In this document: positions 1-7,100 of the stretch, one piece after another | Layout of the letters: every line of letters begins with the position of its first letter | How positions within the stretch are numbered: position 1 is the stretch's first letter | Assembly: GCA_013694885.1 (NCBI GenBank) | Contig: JACDBO010000306.1 | Location: 1 to 7,970, forward strand | From: Chloroflexia bacterium | GTDB taxonomy: Bacteria; Chloroflexota; Chloroflexia; Thermomicrobiales; UBA6265 | Direction: 5' to 3' | DNA: 7,970 nt | Notes under the pieces: generated by a model | Database searches by the model: none | What the model was told of the DNA's origin: nothing | The model's input: the letters and a program-made list of their open reading frames with translations, nothing else | Program-made: the position numbers and the translations under genes

Positions 1-1384
1 TCCCCGTGCGGTAGATGTACTGCCGCTTGACGGTGGTCCAGACTTCGCCGAACAGCGCCAGGCGCGCCGCCTCCTCGTCCGACGCCGGCGTAGCGGCGGG
101 GGTGGCCGCGGCATCGATACCGCCTGCGGCACGGAGGGCGGATGCCTGGATCTCGGTCGCGGTTGGTACGTCGGCGCACGGCTCGGCGGCGGCGAGGCAG
201 GCGGCTTGCCGCGTGGCGAGGTCGCGCGCGGTGGTCTCGGCCTCGGCCGCCGTGGCCGCGCCAGCAACCTCGATCACTCCGATCCGGTCGCCGACGACGA
301 ATGTGATTCGTGCAGTGTCGAGGAAGCCGCCGGGCAGCAGCGCGGCGCGGGAGGCGACGACCGCCTCCGCTCCCGCGATCTCCGGTGCGGGAGCCGGCTG
401 GCGCGGGCTGTCGGTGAGCACGGGGAGAATTGAGAGGAGTGTCGAGGCGTCGAGGTTGGCCAGCGCGGTCTCCGGGTCGCCGAATGTGCTCGGCGGCACA
501 CCCATCACGCCGGTGGTGACCGTGACCACCGGCGTGGTCGGATCACCGGGGAAGCCGAGGCTCGCGGACTGAGCATAGCCCGATCCGTCCGCCGCTTCCC
601 CTTCGACGTCAGGCAAGACCTCGCCAGCGCGCAGATAGCCAGCCTGGCCGGTCGGGCCGAGTTCAGTGAGCGGGAGCAGCGCCGCCGGGAGGGCGAAGTC
701 GACACCGGCGGGCGCATCCCCGGCGAGCACCGCGTCGACGCGATCGAAGAGCGCCGGCGCCAACTCCTCGGACAGCGCGGCGTCCGGCGCGGTGGTGCCG
801 TTAGTCTCGACCGCCACCCCGACGAGGACGCGACCGACGCGGAACGTGGTGTCGAAGCCGTCGACGAAGCCGGGGATGCGGGCGACGGTGGTCTCCTTGG
901 GCGACTCGCCGACCTCTGGTCCGGGTTGGTCCTCCAGCTCGGCGCCGGGCGGCAGGAACCGCGACTCGTCTTCGAGCAGGTCGAAGCCGCCGGTCGCGCC
1001 GTCGTCGCTGGCGTACTCGGAGGCATAGGAGCGGACCACCTGCTGCCCGTTGGCGCTGGCGTACCGGCTCTCGTAGAAGCGGATGAACCCGGTCGCCTCC
1101 AGCTCCTCAACGGCCACCGCGCCACCGGTGTACTGGGCAGAGAAGAGCTCAGGGCTCGCGTACGCTTCCGAGACCAACCGGTAGTCCGGCGGCAGGTCAC
1201 CGGCGTCGAGCGCCATCGCGGCGAGGTCGAGTGCCGCACCGTCGGTCCCGCCCACCGGCGAGGCCACCGGTGATGCTATCGGCGACGCCACCGGACTGGC
1301 GTCCTGACGGGTCATCCCGAGTGCGGGCGACCCCGCAAGCAGGACGGCGATGACGACCGTGACAAGAACACGCCGTATGGTCAT
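1..1384 (-). CDS. Secreted protein with probable C-terminal S41 peptidase domain (partial, 3' end outside window)
   Basis: The frame is open from an ATG at 1384 to the left edge (461 codons, no stop). The N-terminus MTIRRVLVTVVIAVLLAGSPALG is a typical signal peptide: two arginines, then a hydrophobic core. A linker of repeated A-S-P-V/I units follows (about residues 26-46), common in exported proteins of high-GC bacteria. Residues 47-430 form an acidic, lysine-poor extracellular region I do not recognise. The last visible residues, 437-461, contain LFGEVWTTVKRQYIY. This closely resembles the helix that opens S41/C-terminal processing peptidases, so I infer a catalytic domain beyond the edge; the Ser/Lys dyad itself is not visible. 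The start has only a G-rich stretch upstream (GGGGGG, 5 nt away). It lies 122 bp after the oxidoreductase gene on the same strand, so cotranscription is possible. The reading frame is firm; the peptidase assignment is moderate. Confidence 0.72.
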   Translation of the reverse strand, partial: MTIRRVLVTVVIAVLLAGSPALGMTRQDASPVASPIASPVASPVGGTDGAALDLAAMALDAGDLPPDYRLVSEAYASPELFSAQYTGGAVAVEELEATGFIRFYESRYASANGQQVVRSYASEYASDDGATGGFDLLEDESRFLPPGAELEDQPGPEVGESPKETTVARIPGFVDGFDTTFRVGRVLVGVAVETNGTTAPDAALSEELAPALFDRVDAVLAGDAPAGVDFALPAALLPLTELGPTGQAGYLRAGEVLPDVEGEAADGSGYAQSASLGFPGDPTTPVVTVTTGVMGVPPSTFGDPETALANLDASTLLSILPVLTDSPRQPAPAPEIAGAEAVVASRAALLPGGFLDTARITFVVGDRIGVIEVAGAATAAEAETTARDLATRQAACLAAAEPCADVPTATEIQASALRAAGGIDAAATPAATPASDEEAARLALFGEVWTTVKRQYIYRTG

Positions 1385-1432
1385 GGGAACCCCCCGGAGG
1401 ACACTGAAACGAAGGACTCAGGACTCAGACGG

Positions 1433-1438
1433 ATTGTA
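1433..1438 (-). promoter_or_regulatory. Possible -10 element for the secreted-protein gene
   Basis: Read on the minus strand this is TACAAT, one mismatch from TATAAT, about 50 bases before the ATG at 1384. No matching -35 element is visible 16-18 bp upstream, and there is no extended TG. It is weak evidence for a promoter separate from readthrough of the upstream gene. Confidence 0.2.
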
Positions 1439-1465
1439 CGACCCGAGCGAGCGCCCGGGATCGTG

Positions 1466-1473
1466 TCACGTGA
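1466..1473. repeat. 8-bp palindrome TCACGTGA between the inverted-repeat arms
   Basis: A perfect palindrome with a CACGTG core lies in the 122-bp gap upstream of the secreted-protein gene. It could be a regulator site, but eight bases can occur by chance and no regulator is indicated. Confidence 0.2.
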
Positions 1474-1506
1474 GGGACATGTTTAGGTGAGGCAATCGGC
1501 TCAGTC

Positions 1507-2358
1507 CTAAGTCCTGAGTCCTGAGTCCTTCGTCGGTCCTTGGCGCACACGCCCGAGCAGGTCGTCCCAGTCGTTCGGGGCTTCCCACATCGCCTCAAGC
1601 CACCAGGTCGCGCCGGCCTCGGCCCACGGGCCGATGATCTCGGCGGTCTTGGACGGGTTGTCGCCGGGGGTGCGGCCCTCGACGACGATGTCGTAGGTGC
1701 CGGCTTGCTCGCGGTGTTGGCCGAGCCAATCGACCATTTCGCGGAGGATGTCCGGGGTCAGACTGGGGGACTCCGGTGTGCCGCCGACGACGGCCGGCAG
1801 CAGACCGTCGTAGCGGGCGGCGCGGCGCATCGACTTCTCGCTCGGCCAGGCGCCGACGACCCAGATCGGGATGCGGGGTCGCTGGATCGGTGTGGGGAGG
1901 AAGGTCATCTCCTCCATCTGGAACTGTTCGCCGCGGTAGGCGAACGGCTCGCCGGTCCAGAGGCCGGTCAGGATCTCGAGACTCTCGTCGAGGCGCGCGG
2001 CGCGGATGCGGCGGTCCGTTGGTTCGCCGCTGACCTTGGTAAAGCCGCCATCGTCGAGCGTGCCGAGACCGACCGGCACCACGAGGCGGCCATTCGAGAG
2101 ATGGTCGACGGTGATCGTCTCCCGCGCGACCTTCCAGGGCCGGCGGCGTGACAGCGGCGAGATGATGGCGCCGAGCCGCATCCGCGCGGTCGCCATCGCC
2201 ACCGCGCCGAGGGTGACCCAAGGGTCGTAGACCGGCCAGGAACCGACGTTGATGCCGTCCCAGTAGAAGAAGCCGTCCCAGCCGGCCGCTTCAGCCTCCT
2301 GTGCTAGCGTGATGATCTGCCGGATATCCGCCACCGGCACGATGAACCCGTAGCGCAT
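1507..2358 (-). CDS. LLM class flavin- or F420-dependent oxidoreductase
   Basis: The 283-residue protein has the bacterial luciferase-like TIM-barrel pattern. An N-terminal strand MRYGFIVPVAD is followed by AEAAGWDGFFYWD (about 22-34) and DPWVTLGAVAMATARMRLG (45-63). Then come the region around VDHLSNGRLVVPVGLG (84-99) and RPRIPIWVVGAWP (160-172). Family members oxidise or reduce small organic substrates with FMN or coenzyme F420. The substrate cannot be read from sequence, and the choice of cofactor is open. I prefer the ATG at 2358, which begins the family-like N-terminus and has AGAAGG upstream, although only 3 nt away. An in-frame ATG at 2370 would add four residues but has no ribosome binding site. 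The last residues (about KDSGLRT) are encoded by heptamer repeats and look like an added tail. It follows the HD-GYP gene on the same strand. Confidence 0.88.
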   Translation of the reverse strand: MRYGFIVPVADIRQIITLAQEAEAAGWDGFFYWDGINVGSWPVYDPWVTLGAVAMATARMRLGAIISPLSRRRPWKVARETITVDHLSNGRLVVPVGLGTLDDGGFTKVSGEPTDRRIRAARLDESLEILTGLWTGEPFAYRGEQFQMEEMTFLPTPIQRPRIPIWVVGAWPSEKSMRRAARYDGLLPAVVGGTPESPSLTPDILREMVDWLGQHREQAGTYDIVVEGRTPGDNPSKTAEIIGPWAEAGATWWLEAMWEAPNDWDDLLGRVRQGPTKDSGLRT

Positions 2359-2376
2359 ATGCCTTCTCATTGGCGG

Positions 2377-2413
2377 TAAGCGAGAGCCAGCTTGCCGCGG
2401 CGCGCTCTGCTTA
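2377..2413 (-). other. Bulged hairpin between the HD-GYP and oxidoreductase genes
   Basis: Read on the minus strand, TAAGCAGAGC (beginning at the HD-GYP stop codon) pairs with GCTCTCGCTTA through ten base pairs and one bulged base. A GC-rich loop of 16 bases separates the arms. There is no T-run after it, so it is not a canonical intrinsic terminator. It may attenuate readthrough or protect the upstream 3' end. It also ends close to the next gene's start. Confidence 0.45.
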
Positions 2414-3532
2414 GGTCAGGTGCCGCCCGGCGACGGTGCGCCCGTTGGGAAACGGCGCCGGCGCGAGCTCAATGAAGGCGACGACGATTGCCGGATCGAA
2501 CTTGCGGCCGGCCTGTGACGAGAGTTCGGCGAGCGCTCCGCCGTGCGTCCACGCTTGCTTATACCACCGCTCGCTGGTGAGGGCATCGTAGACATCGCAG
2601 ACGGCGAAGAGGCGGGCCACAAAGGGGATCGCTTCGCCGGCCAACCCGTCGGGATAGCCGTTGCCGTCCCACTGCTCGTGGTGGTGGCGGATCACCGCCA
2701 GGCTGTCGTCGGGCAAAAAGGGAAGCTGGGCGCAGAAGCTCTGTCCGAGCACCGGGTGGGTGCGGATCAGGCGCCATTCCGTCTCGTCGAGCTGGTCGGG
2801 TTTGCGGAGAACGGTGTCGGGGATGCAGACCTTCCCGATGTCGTGCAAGTAGGCGCCCCAGCGGAGCGCGGTCAGCGTGCGCTCGTCGAGGCCGAGCGAC
2901 CGACCGAGGCGGAGCGCGAGCGCGGTCACCCGGTCGGTGTGTCCCTTGGTCTCCCGGTCGCGCTCATCGAGCGCCATACCGAGCGCCCGAAGCGCTCCAT
3001 CGCGGGCGGCTACGGCCGCTTCCTCGGCGAGGAGGCGCGCGGTCAACCCGGTGATCGTCCCGGTCGTCGCGGCGACGAAGGTGGATTCACTTTCGGTCCA
3101 TGCGTGCGGCGCGAAGGTGTGCGCGAGGAAGGCGCCCAGCAGCGTCCCCTGGCGATCGAGGACCGGCACCGCGGCGAGGCTGGCGACGCCGAGGGCCGGA
3201 AAACCGGCGGTCTCCGGTGATTGGCTGGTGTCATCGACGATGATCGGCGCGTCGCTGGTCGTCAGCGCCCGCAGCAGCGGGGTGTCGCCGGGCAGCCCGT
3301 GCGTGAGGATAGACTCCATCGCCGGCCCCGTGGGCATGTCGCCCTGCGCGGCGCGAGCGTGAAAGACGGAACCGTCGACCTGAAAGAAGGCACCGCCGTC
3401 GGCCGCCGTGCGCTGCACGAATGCTTCGAGCAGCGGCCTGACCGCGCTCGACACATCCGGCGCGGCGAGCACCTGGCGCGTCAGTGTGAGGATGACCTCG
3501 GCGGTCTCATCCCGCGAAAGCGTGTTCTGCAT
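2411..3532 (-). CDS. GAF domain-HD-GYP protein, probable cyclic-di-GMP phosphodiesterase
   Basis: The 373-residue cytosolic protein has a GAF-like sensory domain (about 15-168; note FPALGVASLAAVPVLD) joined by a helix to an HD-GYP domain (about 185-360). Catalytic landmarks are intact: GHTDRV with H198, HDIGK (230-234), H259 in RTHP, HHHEQWDGNGYPDGL (283-297) including the GYP signature, and D313 in CDVYDALT. E194, four residues before H198, fits the extra ligand of trinuclear-iron members. The family hydrolyses cyclic-di-GMP to GMP or pGpG, or in some members cyclic GMP-AMP; the GAF ligand is unknown. I chose the ATG at 3532 because GGAGG lies 10 nt upstream (3543-3547). An in-frame ATG at 3592 would add 20 residues but has no ribosome binding site. 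There is no signal peptide, membrane segment or GGDEF partner in the window. It is first of the leftward genes and divergent from nrdJ. Confidence 0.93.
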   Translation of the reverse strand: MQNTLSRDETAEVILTLTRQVLAAPDVSSAVRPLLEAFVQRTAADGGAFFQVDGSVFHARAAQGDMPTGPAMESILTHGLPGDTPLLRALTTSDAPIIVDDTSQSPETAGFPALGVASLAAVPVLDRQGTLLGAFLAHTFAPHAWTESESTFVAATTGTITGLTARLLAEEAAVAARDGALRALGMALDERDRETKGHTDRVTALALRLGRSLGLDERTLTALRWGAYLHDIGKVCIPDTVLRKPDQLDETEWRLIRTHPVLGQSFCAQLPFLPDDSLAVIRHHHEQWDGNGYPDGLAGEAIPFVARLFAVCDVYDALTSERWYKQAWTHGGALAELSSQAGRKFDPAIVVAFIELAPAPFPNGRTVAGRHLT

Positions 3533-3542
3533 GTGGACGTGT

Positions 3543-3547
3543 CCTCC
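3543..3547 (-). promoter_or_regulatory. Ribosome binding site deciding the HD-GYP start
   Basis: Minus-strand GGAGG stands 10 nt before the ATG at 3532. The upstream in-frame ATGs at 3592 and 3589 have no comparable purine-rich sequence, so 3532 is the better start. Confidence 0.6.
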
Positions 3548-3603
3548 GGCCCGCTTGGCCGGAAGAAGACCGGCCACCCCACCAACCATCATGGCATCGC
3601 CGG

Positions 3604-3640
3604 GGCGCGTTGTGCATCCCCCGGAAGGGGCATGCGCGCC
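3604..3640 (-). other. Two-part hairpin in the leader of the HD-GYP gene
   Basis: On the plus strand GGCGC (3604-3608), GCAT (3614-3617) and CCCC pair with GGGG (3627-3630), ATGC (3632-3635) and GCGCC (3636-3640). A five-base bulge on one side and a single bulged C on the other interrupt the stem. It lies 72 bases before the preferred start at 3532, so it would be in the mRNA leader. There is no U-run, so a terminator is unlikely. I could not match it to a known riboswitch, including the cyclic-di-GMP classes. Confidence 0.45.
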
Positions 3641-3738
3641 ATCAGTTTCCCGTAGGTAATGATCCGCTCTCTGCCCAGGGGTTAACCACTGGCGGTGCCT
3701 TCGTCGCGGTGGCGATCAACGAGCGCGGGCCGCGCCGG

Positions 3739-3796
3739 TGCGGATGATCCGCATAGTAGCGGAACGCTACGGTATCGTACGCGCTCGAACGTAGCG
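3739..3796. repeat. Cluster of short palindromes
   Basis: TGCGGAT-G-ATCCGCA (3739-3753) is a perfect 7-bp-arm palindrome. It is followed by GTAGCG-GAA-CGCTAC (3756-3770), a 6-bp-arm hairpin. The second arm also belongs to CGCTACG (3765-3771), which pairs with CGTAGCG (3790-3796). The mutually exclusive pairings could form alternative structures in RNA, or be protein sites. No family is recognised. Confidence 0.5.
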
Positions 3797-3841
3797 AGGG
3801 GAAGCGCGCTCCGGGGGGTACTTTCGCTGTGAACGGAGGCG

Positions 3842-3850
3842 TGCTAGAAT
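3842..3850 (+). promoter_or_regulatory. Possible upstream extended -10 promoter element
   Basis: TGCTAGAAT combines an extended TG with TAGAAT, one mismatch from consensus. The -35 position (near 3822-3827, TTTCGC) is poor. It would make a long leader of about 285 bases to the preferred nrdJ start. Confidence 0.35.
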
Positions 3851-3862
3851 ATGTACGTACAT
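3851..3862. promoter_or_regulatory. 12-bp perfect palindrome ATGTACGTACAT, possible operator
   Basis: The palindrome begins directly after the TAGAAT element at 3845-3850. That position would let a bound dimeric regulator block RNA polymerase. It is AT-richer than its surroundings. The regulator is unknown and no regulator gene is in the window. Confidence 0.4.
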
Positions 3863-3939
3863 GTCGCTCGTTTGTTCGCCTCGCGGCAACCGAGCGGCGG
3901 CGGAGACGGCGGCGCCGGGTTGTCTCGGGTGAGGCGGCG

Positions 3940-3969
3940 TTGACAAGGGGGCACATCTTGTGTTATCAT
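3940..3969 (+). promoter_or_regulatory. Probable sigma-70-type promoter of nrdJ
   Basis: A perfect -35 TTGACA (3940-3945) is followed after 18 bp by TATCAT (3964-3969), one mismatch from TATAAT, with an extended TG at 3961-3962. Transcription would start near 3976. A second -10-like TATACT lies at 3980-3985 but lacks a good -35. The direction and distance fit nrdJ. Confidence 0.65.
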
Positions 3970-3998
3970 CGACGTTCGCTATACTACATCTCGCGGCT

Positions 3999-4014
3999 AT
4001 GCTAGATATGCTGG
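3999..4014. promoter_or_regulatory. Candidate NrdR box 1 (degenerate)
   Basis: ATGCTAGATATGCTGG shares the core CTAGATATG with the reverse complement of the second candidate, whose centre is 33 bp away. NrdR, the widespread repressor of ribonucleotide reductase genes, binds paired 16-bp sites near ACACWATATATWGTGT about three helical turns apart. The match by eye is 10 of 16. No nrdR gene is in the window. Confidence 0.4.
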
Positions 4015-4031
4015 TTACGCTTGTGACAACA

Positions 4032-4047
4032 CCTCCATATCTAGTGG
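4032..4047. promoter_or_regulatory. Candidate NrdR box 2
   Basis: CCTCCATATCTAGTGG matches the NrdR consensus at about 11 of 16 positions, including the CATATCTAGTG centre and right half. With box 1 it forms a 9-bp inverted repeat (4002-4010 and 4036-4044). The pair sits just downstream of the predicted transcription start, so it could also form a leader hairpin. Confidence 0.45.
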
Positions 4048-4128
4048 TCTCTTAGGGCGCGATGCCGCGGAGCAACGCGGGCGAGTGGGCGGCGGCCGGC
4101 ACGGCGCGAGCGGCGACCGGCGACGATC

Positions 4129-4134
4129 GAGGGA
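4129..4134 (+). promoter_or_regulatory. Ribosome binding site deciding the nrdJ start
   Basis: GAGGGA ends 8 nt before the ATG at 4143. The alternative ATG at 4062 has only AGGG 4 nt away. Confidence 0.55.
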
Positions 4135-4142
4135 ACGGGATC

Positions 4143-7100
4143 ATGGCAGCGACCAAAGCAGGGACGATAAACGGGGCAAGCGGGGCACGGACGACGCGGC
4201 CGGGGTTAACGATCGATCGCCGCTTCACGCGGGCCGGCGCGGACCCGTTCGCGGGGGCAGTGTGGACGAGGCGAACCTCGCGGATCGCCAACCCGGACGG
4301 CTCGGTCGTCTTCGAGATGAAGGATGCCGAGGTGCCGGTGAGCTGGTCGCAGGTCGCCACCGACATCATGGTCAGCAAGTACTTCCGCAAGGCGGGGGTG
4401 CCGCAGCGTGACGCCGCCGGGACGCCGCTCCTGGCAGAAAGTGGCGCGCCGCTCCTCGGCCCGGAGCGCTCGGCGAAGCAGGTCATCCACCGCCTCGCCG
4501 GCTGCTGGCGATTTTGGGGCGACACCCACGGCTACTTCGCGTCGCCGGAGGACGCCCAGGCCTTCGAGGACGAGCTGACGCACATGCTCGTCACCCAGAT
4601 GGCCGCGCCCAACTCGCCGCAGTGGTTCAACACCGGTCTCGCCTGGGCCTACGGCATCACCGGCCCGGCCCAGGGCCACTTCTACGTCGACCCCGCCGAA
4701 CCGGAGACCGTCAAGCGAAGTGAGGATGCCTACACCCGCCCTCAGCCCCATGCCTGCTTCATCCAGCACGTCAATGACGATCTGGTCAACGAGGACGGGA
4801 TCATGGACCTCTGGGTCCGTGAGGCCCGCATCTTCAAGTACGGCTCCGGCACGGGGACCAATTTCTCCTCGGTGCGCGGCGAGGGCGAACCGCTCTCCGG
4901 CGGCGGCACCTCCTCCGGCCTGATGAGCTTCCTCAAGGTCGGCGACCGCGCCGCCGGGGCGATCAAGAGCGGCGGCACCACCCGCCGCGCCGCCAAGATG
5001 GTGGTGCTCGACGTCGACCACCCGGATATCGAGACCTTCATCGACTGGAAGCCGCGCGAGGAGCTGAAAGTCGCGGCGATGGTCGAGGGTCTCAAGCACC
5101 TCACGCCCGAGCAGCGGGCGCGGGCCAACGAACTCGGTCTGGAGCCGACCTACGACTACAACGGCGAGGCCTACGCGACGGTCTCCGGCCAGAACTCCAA
5201 CAACTCCGTCCGCCTCAGCAACGCCTTCATCGCGGCGGTCCGCGATGACGCCGAGTGGACCCTGATCCGCCGCACCGACGGTCAGCCGATGCGCACCGTG
5301 CGCGCCCGCGACCTGTGGACGCGGATTGCCGAGGCGGCCTGGCAGTGCGCCGACCCCGGTGTCCAGTTCGACACCACGATCAACGAGTGGCACACGAGTC
5401 CCGAAGGCGGCCGCATCAACGCATCGAACCCGTGTTCCGAGTACCTCTTCCTGGATAATACGGCGTGCAACCTGGCAAGCCTTAACCTCATCAAGTTTAT
5501 CGACGTGGACAATCACTCGTTCGACATCGAGGGGTTCCGGCACGCGGTGCGGTTGTGGACGATCGTGCTGGAGATCAGCGTGCTGATGGCTCAGTTCCCG
5601 AGCAAGGACATCGCCCGCCTCTCCTACGACTACCGCACGCTGGGGCTCGGCTACGCCAACATCGGCACCGTACTGATGATCCTCGGCATGCCCTACGACT
5701 CCGATGAGGCCCGCGCCTACACCGGCGCCGTCACCGCGCTGATGACCGGCGAGAGCTACGCCGCCTCCGCCGAGCTGGCCGGCGTGCTCGGCCCGTTCCC
5801 GGAGTACGAGAAGAACGCGCCGCACATGCTGCGGGTGATCCGCAACCACCGCCGCGCCGCCTACGCCGCGCCGGTCGCGGAGTACGAGGGTCTCTCGGTG
5901 CCGCCGACGGGCATCGACCCCGGACACGCACCGGCCGACATCCTCACCGCCGCGCGGGCGTCCTGGGACATGGCCCTGGCCGAGGGGGAGACGCACGGCT
6001 ACCGCAACGCGCAGACGACGCTGCTGGCGCCGACCGGCACCATCGGCCTGCTGATGGACTGCGACACCACCGGCGTCGAACCCGACTTCGCCCTTGTAAA
6101 ATTCAAGAAGCTGGCCGGCGGTGGTTACTTCAAGATCGCCAACCAGTCGCTCGCCCCGGCCCTGAAGACGCTTGGCTACGACGAGCGCCAGCGCACGGAG
6201 ATCCTCACCTACGTCCTCGGCACCCTCTCGCTGAACGACGCGCCCCACATCAACCGGGCGAGCCTGACCGAGAAAGGCCTCGATGAGGCGGACCTGGACC
6301 GGATCGAGGCGGCGCTGCCGTCGGTCTTCGAGTTGCCGTTCGCCTTCAACGCCTGGGCGCTCGGCGACGAGGCAATTGCGCGCCTCGGGCTGACGATGGA
6401 GCAGGCGACGGCGCCGGGCTTCGACCTTCTGCGCACCCTGGGATTCTCGCGGGCGCAAATTGAAGAAGCTAATGAAGTTGTCTGCGGCACGATGACGGTC
6501 GAGGGTGCGCCGCACTTGTCGCCGGAGCACTACGCCGTCTTCGACACGGCCAACAAGAGCGGCAAGAAGGGGACGCGCTTCATCCACCACATGGGTCACA
6601 TCACGATGATGAGCGCGGCCCAGAGCTTCCTCTCCGGCGCGATTAGCAAGACGATCAACATGCCGCACGAGGTCACGGTCGAAGAGGTCGAGGACGCCTA
6701 CTACGCATCGTGGCAGCGCGGCATCAAGGCGATGGCGCTCTACCGCGACGGCTCGAAGATGAGCCAGCCGCTGGCCAACAAGAGCGACGTGGTGGTCGCC
6801 GACAAGGAAGAGCTGGAAGCGACGATCAACGACGCCGTTGCCGCTGGCGTGGCCGCCGCCGTCGCCGCGAAGGACACCGAGATCGCCGCGCTCACGGCCC
6901 AGCTCGCCGAGCTGAAGGCGGCCCGGGCGGCTCCCGTTCCGACCGGACAGGTGGCCCTACCAGGGATGCCGATGAGAGCGATTCGGCGGCGGCTGCCGGC
7001 CAAGCGCCACGGCTTCACGCAGGAGGCGCGGGTCGCCGGCCACAAGCTCTACCTGCGCACCGGCGAATACGAGGACGGCACGATCGGCGAGGTCTTCATC

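Larger units (their letters stand above)
1409..1533. repeat. 20-bp perfect inverted repeat built from heptanucleotide units
   Basis: The arms 1409-1428 and 1514-1533 are exact reverse complements, separated by 85 bases. The right arm is part of a run of four near-identical heptamers (AGTCCTA, AGTCCTG twice, AGTCCTT; 1503-1530). The left arm holds two units in the opposite sense (AGGACTC, 1413-1426). The right side includes the stop codon and last codons of the oxidoreductase gene. The arms could pair in an RNA reading through both genes. The unit type recalls the short tandem heptamers dispersed in cyanobacterial genomes, but no relationship is shown here. Confidence 0.8.
3593..4142. other. 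Divergent intergenic and regulatory region
   Basis: This stretch of about 550 bases separates the leftward HD-GYP gene from the rightward nrdJ coding region. It has no convincing gene. A minus-strand frame over 3642-3956 is arginine-rich and crosses the promoter elements, so I regard it as noncoding. The individual hairpins, palindrome, promoters and candidate operators are listed separately. I found no clear promoter for the leftward gene. Confidence 0.7.

Noticed and set aside
505..1239. 244-codon minus-strand frame inside the secreted-protein gene
   Set aside because: The protein is almost entirely Ser/Arg/Pro. The frame with a signal peptide and balanced composition (1-1384) is the real one.
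1409..1533. CRISPR array
   Set aside because: The repeats are 7-base tandem units and one inverted pair, not direct repeats of 20-40 bases with unique spacers.
3851..3943. Small plus-strand frames (ATG 3851, 30 codons; ATG 3861, 23 codons) after the extended -10
   Set aside because: No ribosome binding site, and the first would begin inside the promoter's melting region. The composition is that of random GC-rich DNA.
3642..3956. 104-codon minus-strand frame in the divergent intergenic region
   Set aside because: It is arginine-rich, has no ribosome site, and crosses the rightward promoter and palindromes.
3970..4061. Cobalamin riboswitch upstream of the B12-dependent reductase
   Set aside because: The leader is under 200 bases and shows no B12-box-like sequence or the expected multi-stem fold.
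4206..6668. 820-codon open frame antisense to nrdJ
   Set aside because: It is fully opposite a clearly conserved gene, and its protein is a GC-driven Arg/Val/Gly/Ala sequence without motifs. Long antisense frames are expected in GC-rich genes.
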